64,000 nt of DNA. Source: Cerioporus squamosus (taxonomy: Eukaryota; Basidiomycota; Agaricomycetes; Polyporales; Polyporaceae). The notes beneath the pieces are model-generated. The model was given only the letters and a program-made list of their open reading frames with translations. It was not told the origin of the DNA and made no database searches. This document shows, in pieces, positions 36,377 through 49,164 of this stretch; position 1 is the stretch's first letter, and every line of letters starts with the position of its first letter. The translations under genes and the position numbers were made by a program. Where the stretch lies: the NCBI GenBank assembly GCA_022592435.1, contig JABYQS010000148.1, forward strand, positions 29,961 to 93,960, read 5' to 3'.

Positions 36377-39300
36377 TCGGGGGCAGATGGGTGGCCCGTT
36401 CTGGTAGACCGTGGGTGGCCATATGGTGCACGCACTCGAGCGGACACCATTGGCTCCGAGAGGCCAGGAACCGCTCCCCGTCCCCCCGGCTGGAGTATCA
36501 TCCCCCCACAGCTGCTCCTCCTTCGCACCGGCCGTGCTGGCTTGCCGCGGTGCAGAGGCGGGGCTCGGAGGGGGCCGGGCGAGGCTCACTCAGCGCGGTG
36601 GGGCATCGATATCGGGCTCTGTCGGTCGTTGTCCGAGTCGTCTGTCGGTGGACGCGTACGGGCGAGCGGCGGGCAGCGAGCAAAACCGTTGTGGCTTCAC
36701 AGTCGGCGCAAAATATTGGCTCGATCTCCTCCGATCGCGCTCCGGCAGAACGCGCCCCGAAGCGCCCGCCCGCCCCGTCCGCCGCGGCTCGGCACGCAGT
36801 CCGCTCGTGTGCTCCCCCGCCGTCGCCCCGCATAAACAACCGTTCGCGAGCAGTCGGCGTGCTCGCTCGTGCTCACCGCTGCCTGTATCGTGCGCTTTCG
36901 TCCAGCTGATAAGCATGCATGTTCCGAGTCCGCGTAGATAGCACTGGCAGGCCTCCGCCGCAGTCGCCTTCATCCGACGCTCCAGGGCCTTCCAGGGCGT
37001 GCCTGGCTAGCAACGTATGAACTCGCTCTTCTTCGTCGTCCGCCAATCTCGCGGAACACTCGCACTGACGCAAATTCATCGATATTCATCGCCAGCCCGG
37101 TTCTAGAGTCCTAAGTCAACACATAGCGCTCATGGTCGCCCGTTACCCAAGTTCCTTGCCTCGGCCAGTCCGCAAGCTGCAGCGACTCCACAGAGCGACC
37201 ATCCCTGCGCTCTGTCACAGCCTCCACCACTTCCCAGGAGACTTTCGCCAAACCGCGCCGTGCAGTCATCTGCTCAGCTGCGAGGCGGCAACCATGGTCT
37301 CATGTCCGTGTGCGGATCCTGCAGCTGTCAAGAAGTCTACCCACCTCGACAGCGGTCGAGCTCAAACATCGGCGCGCTTGTTTCTTGGCACGGTACATGT
37401 CGCCTTGGTCTCCCATGTCTAGACACCGCTGCACGCAAGGTGATCACGTCTCGCTTGGTTCTACGTACATCGGCCGTTGCTGAATCACTGAGCTGAAGCT
37501 GCAAAATGACCTTTCCTTTCCATTAACCCCAGTGCACGGTGGTACATACGAGTTACGCCGAGCTACATGGTGAAGCCAAGGCTGTCATTGGCGTCCTCTC
37601 CAGCGGTTCGCTTCTCCACGACTTCTCATGCTCACGTCAATTGAGAACCACCCCCATCTGCCTTTTGTGCCTGAGTGTGACGAATCTGCTGTGCCGGTTC
37701 GTGCATCTCTCACTTTGATCGCGTCCGCGATGGTCGTGGAGACCACAGTTCACCATTTTGCAATGCCTGATGGATGCAATTGCGAAGCGCACCGCAGGCG
37801 GCACTGACATCTGCAAGGTGCTCCGCCGCTGCCTTAAACCTCCAGCAGGCGTGTAATCCGTGCTCTATACTTAGGATAACCAAACGCCCCGAAGACGCGG
37901 TAAGTCGCATATTTTTTCCCCGCTGGGACACTTTTGCACACCTCGGCCACACTCGCGCGCGGGTATCATCTTGACGTTCCTCTGCCTTGGTCCTCAGCTT
38001 CAGCTTCAAGCTTAACTTGACAAGAACATTCTCCAAGCTTCCTGCACTCCCCCACCGGAACCTTGCGCGCTGAGGCGTCGATGAAAACAAAACTCCACCC
38101 AGGTGAGGAGTCAAGCCGTGTTTCTCCGCTTTACTTATCACTAACGTCACGAGCGCGTTCTGCCACAGTGAACAACTTCTTACGACAGAGGCGTTACGCT
38201 CGCACTCTCCCGAACCCGCTGGAGCCTGGCAGGACATTTCAAGCCACACACCGACGCCGGTTGGCCGGCGAGCTCGCCCCGGATGGGCTTCGTCAGGGTG
38301 TCTCAGGATGCCGCTTAATAGTATTACTGGAACGATTTCCAGTACTTACTGAAACTCCCTCCTACACGCACCGAGTCCCCGACGTCCGACTCCGACGTCT
38401 CGATTCAAAACGCATCGGCCATTTGTCAGTTGTCGGCAAAGGCCGGACGACGGCCCCGATGTTCGTCCAGTGCCCCCTATCCCTGGACGTTTACTCCGAT
38501 CGATCTGCAGCTCGCGGAGGACATATCTCCGGTTTGAAGAGACGACTATCTGGGATGTTCTCCCAAGGTCGAGAGTGGAGGAGCGCACGTAGTACTGAGG
38601 CACCCGTCACTGGCATCGGGACCGCAAGCCGCGGACTCAAGCTTCCAGTAACCTCGCTGCTGGGACTTTAACTCATCGTTCATCGTAGGACTACTACTCA
38701 TTCACTGCCAGTTCAACTCGATGTCCTCTGACCGGTACTATGCTGCAACACTCTCGCAAAAAGCCCCTCTGACGCGTGCTTCAACCCGACAGCTATTTTG
38801 AACCACGGTCGATCGCGGACGAGGAAACGATATTCCGTTCGGGCGCCTGCGCGGTCTAATCCTACTTGCCGGATACGGCGTTCGATACTCAACGTCAACG
38901 CCGTGGCGTCACGATCGCGATCGCGTCGCGCGTATAGTATGTGCGTCTGCGTTTCGTCCGGATTGAACTTTGCTCTGGTAGAGGTGACACTCGCGTGCTA
39001 GGCTTCTTCCCGGGTCAATGGCTGTGTCGACCATAAATGTCGCTTCGAATATATCGCATGTGCGTCCGGCGCGATGGACGGCACGGAAACCGTTGAAGTC
39101 GTGATGCTGCGAAGGCACGGGATGGTACACTAGTAAGTCGCGCATTCGTGGTCCAGCCACTGACTCCGGCTCTGCATGGCCCTGATCCGCAATTTGAAGA
39201 ACGAACACGATCTCTTCAACATACACAACATAATCTCACGATGGTCTTCTGCGATCCAACGAATCCCTGCCTATTCCTCTAGGGATCCTCCGAGGGCCGT

Positions 39301-39379
39301 TCCTGGAACCGGGGTATAGGTATGTGCATGATAACTCCCATGGAATTGCTCACCTATGCGAGTGTGGGGACCAGCGGCC
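36377..39379. other. Gene-poor region
   Basis: About 3 kb without a supported gene. A 202-codon open frame at 38063-38671 (plus) and several GC-driven frames at 36400-37000 show no domain, signal peptide or splice-compatible neighbours. Part of the left end should be promoter of PTR2 copy 2. Confidence 0.5.
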
Positions 39380-39698
39380 TCACGGAGTTGGAGCACAGAG
39401 CGCGGCGGTGGCGCACGCCGTAAAGCAAGTGCCGAGCGCAGCGTTGCAGGCCAAGATGGCGGGTGCGACTCCGACACCAGCAGTGACGGTGCCGAAGACG
39501 GCGCCGGCGTTTGCGTAGCAGGCGACGACGAGGCTGTTGCAGCCTGCGAGCGAGGCCAGCGAGTCTCGGGTGACGAAGGGGTGAGATATATTGAACCGTC
39601 GGCGTACCAGTCTGGCAGATCGCATAAGCGAGGGGTCCTGCCTCAGCGGTTGGGACGGCGACAATGGCAGCGAGAGCGGCGAGGATGGCGAAGCGCAT
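39380..39698 (-). CDS. Small secreted cysteine-containing protein ('zygote-specific' family)
   Basis: An 84-aa secreted protein from two exons, 39698-39608 and 39543-39380, joined by a GT-AG intron of 64 nt. A clear signal peptide (MRFAILAALAAIVAVPTAEA) is followed by GPLAYAICQTGCNSLVVACYA. The end is ACNAALGTCFTACATAALCAPTP. The spacing of cysteines and the APTP ending match small basidiomycete proteins annotated as 'zygote-specific class V copy B', whose function is not known. The mature part is about 64 aa with six cysteines and is alanine/glycine-rich. Homology is from remembered family pattern, so the name should be taken lightly. Confidence 0.8.
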
Positions 39699-39783
39699 GG
39701 TGGCGGTGGCCTCAGTGGAGGTGGTACGAGGATGTACAGATGTGGAGCAGGTTTGGGGCACGACCAGTCGTCCTGGGCAGAGG

Positions 39784-39789
39784 TTTATA
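39784..39789 (-). promoter_or_regulatory. Candidate TATA box of the small secreted protein gene
   Basis: TATAAA on the minus strand about 90 bp before the ATG; good consensus and spacing. Confidence 0.45.
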
Positions 39790-40330
39790 TGCGTGATCCT
39801 CTATCGCGGTCCCTCATGCCTTTCGCATAGTCACAGGGAACCCGGGTCCCTGATAGGTCTGCGAGGGTGCTGCGGTAGGGCACGAGCGCCGGGAGGAAGA
39901 TGCGTGCCCTGCGTGCGGTGAACCTGGTTGTGGCACTGTCGCGTCTGGCCAGCTCTCCTGCAATGGTTGACGACCAGCAGTGGAAGAAGTGACGGGCAGT
40001 CTCATGATGAATTGAAGCGCACTCAGTAGCGTCTGTGGAACAGGTAAAGCCACTCTCGTCCCACCCGAGTCGGGCTCTCAGCCGATACCGGATGAGTTAT
40101 TCTGAGGGACGAGAAACTAGAGGCTGGCAAGCGAGCCTAACCCCCTGCGATCGCGCTCTACGGTACACGAAGTGCTTGAACTGCGCTCTTGCTTCTGCTC
40201 ATGCCAGCTTGCATGCATCTGCCGAAAGACTCACTGGTTGTCGAGCCGGTGAGCCTCATGTCACCTCTGAGTCTACAACACGGGTATAAATGGGATTATA
40301 TCAATGTATGGTCGCGCGAGAACTGGAAAC

Positions 40331-43300
40331 TCAGGCCAGCATGCGCGAACGGTCGTACTCCTCCCTCCACCGCTCGAAACCTTCCAGCGGGACTTCGCCG
40401 CAAAGGTCAGCCACCACTTTTCTCAGCTCGTTCAGCGTCTGAAAGCCCGCATCCAATCAGTCGCCACGGCAGATCTTACGAGGAAAGGGACTCACAGAAG
40501 TCATGTTCAGAACGGCGACGACCGCCGTGGCGTAGAACATGTATTCGTAGCTGCCGATGGACTGCCGGAGGGCTTTCCGCGCCTTCGTGTGGGAGGCGGG
40601 CACCGCGCTGGAGTTCGAGAAGAATGCGTAGCCGCTGTGGTATTGGAGTTGGTCCGAGAGGTTCTTGTATTGTGCTGCGTGCAGTGGCTCGCCCGTCCGA
40701 AGAGATTGTGAGAGGAGGAAGAACATGGAGACCACATCGCTGATCTGCGAGCAGTGCAATAGTGAGTCGATATTAAGAGAAAGAGGACGTCAAGAGAACG
40801 CACGAAGTGAGGGTTGAGCACAAAGGTATGCGGTAGCGTAGCCTTCCTCAAGTCCGGGTCAATGTTGACCAACGCACTAGCCATCTATGGAGCCGCAGCA
40901 GATCAGCCATGGCTGGGACGGTTAGCCGAGACCCAGACGACGCACCAAGATCAAGCTACCGAGCATATCGTTTTCCAACTCTACCAGCTGGTTGTAGTCC
41001 TCGAACGCCCACGCGCCACGGATGCTGCCCTCCCATTTGGACATTGCCGTCCGTACGCGCAGATCCTGCAGCTGCTCCGCGATTGCAATGATCTTCTCTC
41101 GAAGCTGGGGATTCCATGCCCGTGACGCTGCGGCGCCCTTATGCTGCCGTACCGTTTCGAAGGGTTCTCCCGCGCTCAGCCACAAAGAGGTGATATGCGA
41201 GTAGAGGTAAGAGATCCCCGAGATGACCGCGGCGTTCCGGAGTCGAACGGCTTTCCGTCCTGATTTTGGAGGAAGCATCATGAGGATGAATGAGGCAGCG
41301 CAGCCTTTCGTGACGTGCGTAGTTAGACGGTGGTTGGTATACACAGCTATGTTTGACGCACCAATCATGACCAGTAGCCAACGCCTCCAGGTAACTTCCC
41401 AGCCGAGGCCGACATTCACAAGAACACCGGGCAAGTTTCCATCAATCCAAGAGTAACCGACGACCAGAACGAACGTTGCCTGCACTTCGGCATCAGCAGC
41501 ATATCTAGGTGACGGGCGAGAAGGAGGATGCTGACCCCTGTCATGAGGATTCCAACGAGGTACTGAGGAGGCGCATAGAGACGGAGGAAAACCAGGGGCA
41601 GCAGGAAGGCAGCCGTGATTGCGGCCAGGCCATACGGGTTCCCGGTACCATGTCCCGCTCCTGCGCACGACCGTCGTTAGCTATGACCGCGATATGCAAG
41701 AGGACGTGCTCACCAATGTACCAGCAAACCATTCCTAAGATCGCTCCTGCAAACGTTCCCGCTATGCGCATGACATAACTGCCCGACAACCTGTCAGTGA
41801 CAAGGTCATCCGCATACGAGGGCAACGACGTACTTGAACACTTGGTCAGAAGCATAGATGTTCATGGTTGTCTGCGCCATGATGAGAGCCCTATATTGCC
41901 AGTTAGACGGCTACAACGTCAAAATTCGGAAGTACTCGTACCACACGCCCCGCTGAGCGTACACGAAGTGAGCGGAAGACTTGACCACTTGTGGGATCCA
42001 GAGAGCGATCGTGACCAAGACGTAGCGGAAGGTGAACTAAAGGACTTCAACCTCAGTCCTGGGAGATCGCACTCAGTACTCTACGACTCACCAAAGCCTC
42101 AGGCGTCTTTGTCCACTTGTACACCCTGTGGATGACGTTCGCAACTCGCTGCATGACGTTTTGAGGAGGCCTACTATCCGGGTCCTGCTCTAAAACATGA
42201 CTGTCAGTAAGCTCGTAGGGTGCTAGCGTGTCATTCGACCTACTGTATCTCCTGACGTCTTCCGACTCGACACTCTCATCCTTCTGCGCATCCTCTCCGA
42301 CGGCATCTTCACCAGACCCTCGTCCGGAGCGCAGCACCTTCCCGATTGCCCGAAGACCCTTCGGCGCCCACAACCTGGCCTTCTTGCGCTTCGCAGCTGT
42401 GTGGCTAACGTTCTCCGCGAGCGCCACGATGCCGTTGCTCACTGCCGTCAGATTTGCCGTGAACACGAAAGCCAAGTAAAGTGACCGGAGCGGGACAGTC
42501 TTGAGCAGGCCCGCGTCCGCTTGTTCGAACAGATGCTGATATGGCTGCAGAAGGAGAAGGCGCTTGTCATCTTTGAAGTCTTCCATAGCGGTATGAAGGG
42601 TAGAGAGCGTCCTGTCGAGTTCGAGGAGGCGAACATCCTGTTCGCTATGACTGCGCTTGTATCGCTTCGTGTTGACAGCGACGATGAGCTCCTTGAGCGC
42701 ACCGAGGACGGCGATGCCTGCCTCCCTTACATCTGCAGTCGCGTCACGGAGGGTAGGCAGGATGTCGACGAGGCGAACATGGTGTTCTATCTCGGCAGCG
42801 ACGTTGCGCTCGCGGAACTGGCGAAGCAGGTAGGTGTCTCCGATAGTCGAACCACTTGCCACAGAGTCTCCGTCGGATTGCGCGTCTTCATCCTTGGGAG
42901 GGTCCGCTAGAGCCATAGGATGGGCCATCATCCTGATGAAGCCATTGAGAGAACCTGTTTAGAGTTGAACTCAAGCAGCGCTGGCGAATGAGAGCGCGGA
43001 CTTACCAAGCCGTGTGGCAAGAATCTGCATGGGTTCAAGCATTTCCTGTACATCGTCTCCGTTCCATCTTCCCCAGGTGAATTCGAGGTTGAGCATCTGC
43101 TTTTGCGACATCACTGTTCGTGCGAGCTGGTTAGACTCTTGGATGCGTTGGAATAGCGTGGTACCCACGTTGCTGCAGCTGCGTTAACATCCCTACGCGA
43201 GCCATTGTTGCCTTGGTGGCGAGCGTGGATCCCGGGCCTACATCATGCGGGTCCGAACGCAAGACGTCCCCTTGCAACGCCAAGATATCCTTCAACTTCT

Positions 43301-44357
43301 CGAGCAGCTGAGCCGAGGAATCGAGGTAGGAGTGATTCAGCGTCTCTGGGAACGCAAAGATGATGAAAATCAAAGCGATCGCGATGTAGCATGCAATGGA
43401 AGTGAGCATAGAATTGAGGAGCGTATATTGCGCGAAGGGGAACAATGGACCATAACTCTGTGCGCAGAGAATAAGTTCATGCTTCCCACAGCTATATGGC
43501 GAACGTACGCAGAAAATATCAATCGCGATGGTCCCGAACACACTCATGAGAGTCAGTTTCGGCGCGTACGCCCGTATCAAGGCGAATAGGAAACACCCAA
43601 AGCCGAGGAAGACGCCGTAGACCACCGTGGAACTGCAAATTGATCAGTTTCGCGCGTGGAGCGAACAGAGGAGGGGGGCGCATACCGGGTATCCAGAAAA
43701 TCCCCATTGAAGATAGCAACCTGGTATAGCGCGTCCGGGTTCGCCATGCCAGCAGTACTTAACAACTCGGTGAGCTTTGATCCTTGCTCGGCTCAAGTCC
43801 AAGAAATACCTCTGTGCTTCCTTCTGCAGTGTCTGCTTGAGCAACGTCTGGTCGCGTGCAGCGAGCGCCGCTGCCATAGCCGCACAAGAGATGGCCCAAC
43901 CTAAGGCAATACCAACGACGAGGGTGGTAACAGTCTGATGACACAATCAGCAGCTCATTCCGCGCGCCACGTGTATCCTCACAAGCAACGTGAATGGTAC
44001 AAAGAAAGAAAGAGGGACTCACGATCATGAATATTTGGACGGGCATGTTTGGCGGGAGCATGATACTCAGGAGCAGCGCGAAGAATGCCCTGGAGCGCAT
44101 TCTGCTTGAACCGACATCCCAGACAGAGAAACGTTCTGCACTCACGTATTGCCCAGCGTAGCCAGCGACTTGTTCGGTAGCATGATCACGATACACACCC
44201 ACGTCACCGCCCAGCACCTCAGCAGCACTTTCCAGGACTTCCAGGAGCGCAGGTTTGACCCAACCCAAGGCGGTAGTCTATCCCAAAAACCGGACGACTT
44301 CTTGTCTGCGGTGGAAGAGGCTGCGAATGTCCCATTATGTGTCTTCTCGCTGGACAT
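40331..44357 (-). CDS. Large multi-pass membrane protein, ArAE/DUF2421 (Bre4-like) family
   Basis: Fungal protein with two blocks of membrane segments around a soluble middle, the layout of the brefeldin-A-sensitivity/'putative ER transporter 6TM' family related to aromatic acid exporters. Exon 1 is 44357-44146 (MSSEKTHNGTFAAS to LATLG). The next exons give FFALLLSIMLPPNMPVQIFMIV and LVVGIALGWAISCAAM. Further membrane segments are VVYGVFLGFGCFLFALI and ACYIAIALIFIIFAFPETL. The large exon near 42930-42092 encodes the charged soluble part (TLHTAMEDFKDDKRLLLLQP). Later exons hold the second membrane block and the conserved ending FEDYNQLVELENDM. The last exon ends ERWREEYDRSRMLA with the stop at 40331. 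About twelve or more introns are needed; several central junctions near 41460-42090 were not resolved. Substrate and localisation are unknown. Confidence 0.8.
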
Positions 44358-47295
44358 GTTCACCGCGACGGCCGATGAATGGTTTAAGAGAGCTCCGTAG
44401 GGCCCGGGAAGGTCCCCTCAGTCGCGAGATTGAGCACGGTAGTAGAGGCCAGTTCGTCGTTGTGCAAGAGTACACAGAACAAGGCCTAAAAGGTGTCCAA
44501 CGAAAGTGGACTATATTCTGCGAGGTGCATGCACCACTGTCAGCCTTCGCCCCGGCTGACCACGTTCGATGACGTATCCGGACCACTCACAGAAGTTGTA
44601 CAACTAGACAAGTACTCGCCGAAAGGAAGCTCCAGAATGCGGGGATGAACGAGAGAAACGATGCCCGAAGATGCAAAGCATTATATTATTTGAGAGTGTT
44701 TCAGAGTCAACTTCATCGCGCGCGCGCGACGGCGTCGGGATCATGGGCGCTCCTCATCCCGACCGCCCCGGCGCGGTCCCGGTCCCCACCAAGCGTCATC
44801 AAGTACGTATACCATCATGCCGATTTCACTTGGACTCTCCTCGAACAGGATGTGCGAGAATCCGAACGCAAACGAGCTAACATATAGGTTGGTCTGATTG
44901 CATCGACGTTCGCTACAACATCCACGAAGCATGGCGTGCAACATCCTAGAAACATGCCGAGACATTATAACACAGGTTCTCGAGCCTAGTCTCGCGTCCC
45001 GATGAAACTTTGGGAGCCCGACGCCCGTGGTCGAGCTTCTGGGTCGCCGTGCAGAGCTCCCGACGGGATTTCTCTTCGTTGTCGACATCTGAGAAGTTCG
45101 GGATGGGTCGTTCAGGCAGCTCACAAAGGATAGGATGTCAGACACTGAAGAGAAAGAGCTATGCTTGTGACAGGGAACATGCCGTGGAGACAGTCGAGTT
45201 GTGCTTTTAATGCTGTCGAAGACAGCGCGTGAGCATGCGAACTGCACCAGAACGATCGTAAAACGTACGTTACGGAGCGGGGCATCCATGATGGGTCTCG
45301 CGATCATGTACTAGGTAGTTGAAGATCTTCGCCGGCCGCATACGGGAACTCTCTATCCCTGACAAATGAGACATCTCAGCGTGTAGTTCACAGTGACAGC
45401 CTAAAAGAAGTTCGCGGAAACGTGCAAGACCGACGAAGGGCGAGATGTCATTAACACCACTCTCAGCGAAGGACGTCGGACGACACATAGAAGCGGAGCT
45501 GGTCGAGACCTTGCGTGCTCGCGCAACTCCGCAGAGCCTCGTACATAGTTCGCGTAACTCGTCAACCGCTTCCCGTGCCATGGCTACGGCGCCGTACATG
45601 TCCGACTGCTCCCGCAGCGCTCTGAAGAAGGAGATGATCGATCAGGGGACGTCCCAGGTTTAGACAGTGTTGCCTAGGAGGCCATCCATCCGGCGTACGT
45701 TTACGCCGAACTCCACACCGGACAAGGAAACTGCGAACATACGGTGGCGAGTTGTGCATGAGGAGTGCCTTGTATTCTGAAGCACACGCACTTAAAGCGT
45801 CCGCGGAGAAGCCTGAGCCACTGCGAAGGCGGATGTAGACACTGCGGAGGATCGAATCCCGAGATTGTGTGTAGTCTGAGGTCTCGGAGGATAAGTTTCA
45901 TCAACGCCGGTGTGGGCGGGCTTAGGGTCATACAGACACCCGGCAGATTGTAGCATGAGTTACGCCGTTAGCGTCCGGGAACGTATGGCGATCTTCGCAG
46001 ATTGGGCAAACAACAGCGCCCATCGTACTAGTATTCTGACGAGCCGCAAGCAGAGGTGGGTGACGCGGGAGGCCTCAAGGACTGAGGGGCTATGCGCCAG
46101 CGGCATCCTCGGTGATCACCCGCAGTCGGAGTTCTGCTCCTTCAAAGCCAAGGAGATGAGTCACACACCAACTTTTCCGGATGGTTGGGCGGCCTTATGA
46201 GAACTTGATGTGTGGAAGGGTTAAACCGGCGATTCCGCTAAGACGGCATGAGTTGTCTGCGACTGGCACACAGGCCACTGTGAGCAGCTGCGCCTCCAGT
46301 TCAAAGCAACACTCACTTCGCACATAAGGATCGATCAATAGTTGTTCAGCGGACTTCTGAGAGCCTGCGTGACCGTCCGGACTGCAGCAAGCCCCATTGA
46401 GTATGATGATGGTCGTACGCGAATAATGGGGAGATATACCTGGTACTGAGGCCATCTCTCGGATATCTTGTGCAGTGAATCTGGCAACTCACCAAGAATA
46501 CATGGTGGAACTACGAGGGGGCGGAGTTCCCGGTGTAGTACGGAGTGGCGATGGGACAGCTTGCTGTTTGCTGGCTAGTCATCAGAGTGACGGCGTACTG
46601 CACAGATGAGTGTGAGAGACGAGAGCTAGAGCACTATGATTTCCGCAGAACGAGTCCAGGAAGCAAGCCTGTGTATGAGGCAATGCCGCAGTGAACGCAG
46701 GTGGGACGATGACGCGTGGGAAAACGCCCGAGGTGGTAGATGCTGTGTTTGGCTGTGGTTTGGCTCTTCCCGCTTAACCATTCTCAGTGAGTGGGCTGTC
46801 GATGGACCCGGAGACTTGACCATTACCCTTGAATGTCGGCCACGGAAGTAATATCTTGCTTGCGATATCGAATATTCCATATCTCTCGATGTTTCTATGG
46901 GACTTCACGCTGTCTGCTCTCCAATGCCTCGAGCTAGCTCAGAATCTATGGCGGTTCACCGCCTGCGAGTGATCCGTGAGACAAGGTATTCGCGGAGTTA
47001 CTCACCACAACCATACACAGTACTCGCCCCGTGGATGCCCGGAAGACAGTTGACGTAGTGTGGACAAGTATTAGGAACCAATCACCCAGGAAACATAGAG
47101 CGCCTTCCGGACCCTCAGGACCATCCGCCTCCGGAGATTGATAATTCTGCAAGGGTTCTGCTGTTCCGACCACAGGGCCCCACGCCGCCAATCAACCTTC
47201 CTCTTGTCCGCGTCCTGCTCGACCGATCTACTGCGCCCGGAGCTCATTCAACTTGATAAAACATGAACGAGAGGAGGCTGGATCCCCATTGCGCT
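44358..47295. other. Gene-poor region
   Basis: About 2.9 kb with no recognised gene. The open frames at 44741-45307, 45270-45599 and 46195-46455 (all minus) have no domain or repeat and do not join into a convincing chain. A small unrecognised gene or decayed sequence remains possible. Confidence 0.45.
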
Positions 47296-48156
47296 ATGTC
47301 CCAGGTTGCGATTACTCTCTACGACATACACTCTACCATTCCCCAGCCTTGGGCCCCTAATATATGGCGTATACGGTTTGTTACCAGTCATCCGATTATC
47401 TCCGCCGCGTGCTGACGCCAATTTAGCTTCATCTTGAACTATAAGCGGATACCCTACCGCACTGTATGGATCGATTTCACGGACGTCGAAGGGACTCTCC
47501 GTGCCATCGGCGCTCCTCCTGCGTCACAAAAGCCGGACGGCCGTCCGGTCTATACGCTCCCCGTCATCGTCGACCCCTTCCGCTCCATAAATGCCCCCGT
47601 CATACTTGCCAATGCCAACGTCATTGCTGATTACCTCGAGGCGACATATCCTGCCCGCTCCATCTTTCCCGAGGGGTCGGGTGCTCTCCAAGCCCTGTTC
47701 GTCCACTACATCCAGGACACCTTCGTCAAGCCGTTGCTTCCGATCCTTGTCCCCCTCACGCATCAGCGCCTGCCGGAGCGTAGCCAAGCCCACTTCGGGC
47801 ATCGCGGAGGCCATACACCAGCTTCCGCGGCTCTTGTCGGACAGCAACGGGAGCAGGCGTGGGCCGCGGTCAGAGACCAGTTCAATTTCCTTGCATCCAT
47901 CCTGGACAAGAACACGTCGGATGGGAACGGCATTGTGGCGATGGGTCGTGATGTATCTTATGCCGACTTCGCGCTGTGCTCAGTGCTGTGAGTGGTATGT
48001 TCTCTTTGCGAATAGCTTTGCAAGGCTCACGCACCGCGTAGGATTTGGGTAGAAAGAGTATCCCCTCATGATTGCTGGGCTAGGATCCGAGAATGGAACG
48101 GCGGGCGATGGGGAAGGCTGTATAATCGTTGCCGAGAGTACATGGACGTGTACTGA
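47296..48156 (+). CDS. Glutathione transferase, fungal GSTFuA-like
   Basis: Cytosolic detoxifying enzyme conjugating or carrying small aromatic compounds with glutathione; related GSTFuA proteins of wood-decay fungi bind wood-derived phenolics. Three exons, 47296-47375, 47427-47987 and 48042-48156, give 251 aa. The thioredoxin-like domain is seen in ITLYDIHSTIPQPWAPNIWRIRFILNYKRIPYRTVW. The cis-proline strand is YTLPVIVDP. NANVIADYLEATYPARSIFP completes the glutathione site. The helical C-terminal domain includes AWAAVRDQFNFLASILD and SYADFALCSVLIWVERV. In place of the usual catalytic Ser/Cys near residue 15, the segment reads STIPQPWAPN, so the catalytic residue is not certain. An upstream in-frame ATG (47263) would add 11 residues. 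Confidence 0.87.
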
Positions 48157-49164
48157 GAAGTATCGCTTGCGACCAAACTGTAATTCTTGTATTGTTTGAC
48201 TCTGTACACTTCCCCATGGTAACTCAAACGCATTATCAGTTACTTCTACCCCCTTGCGATGATATCGGTATCATCCAACTCACTTTGATCCTGGTCAGTC
48301 AAGTTCAGTCAGAAGTCCGGCTGCCTATCCACGGCTGACCGTGTTAGTGTCGTGTGGTCTGCCTGTGGCACCGTGGGTTGAAAGCGCGAGATCCCTTTCG
48401 CCCTTGACTGGACTGGTAACGGTCTAGAAGCAGAAAGTGACGGTAGACTTGCAGCAGGCTGTGCCCGACGTGGTCCTCAAGGTCGCGGCAGTGTATGACT
48501 CGCAGTCAGCCTCAAGGTCAAAGGGATGCTATCGGTGTATGATTATCGGTGACGCACAGCTCGATATCTGTGTAGGAGTAATGGAGCATAAGAACATCAG
48601 TCGAGAACGACACACTTTGACATACTTACCACGTCGACACCGACGCGAACGGTTCATACTTCCATCAGACGGGACCCGTCGCGGACAGTTCGACCTACAC
48701 TGCCCAGTTCACGCTGGTTCTCGTGCAGCGTACTGACACTGTCAGTGTAACCGATGCGTTGTAATACACCAAGGCTGTCCAACGTGAGACTCAGACTTGA
48801 ACTAGCACAACTTGAAGTCTACGATGGGCTGGGGGACTTACGCATCGAGGAATGCTCAGGGAGACTTCTAATGCCCCACACTGGACTGAGACTTAGTACT
48901 TGCAGTACCGCCGCGTGGCAATGATGTTAACCGCTGGCGAGTTACCGGTAAGTCTGTGGTTTTGATAGCTCGGCTTACTCTTGCTTATCCCAGTAAACAT
49001 CGGGAGTAAGCGATTGGCCCAAGTTGTATGATGTAACGTTAAGTCGCTCAATCAAGCTTCAATTACTATTGTCGACCAGTTCTGATCCTTCCGTCGTGCG
49101 TCTCATCACTGTCAGTGACCGCCAGTCTCTTGCCCAAGCCCCATCATCCGACTGAAATGCAGCG
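48157..49164. other. Intergenic region
   Basis: No gene supported. The open frame at 48437-48736 is short and unlike any family I know. Confidence 0.5.

Noticed and set aside
38063..38671. 202-codon plus-strand ORF in the gene-poor stretch after PTR2 copy 2
   Set aside because: No domain or splice-compatible neighbours; composition like random sequence.
44741..45307. 188-codon minus-strand ORF
   Set aside because: No motif and no joining exons; the ending includes a GC-rich low-complexity stretch.
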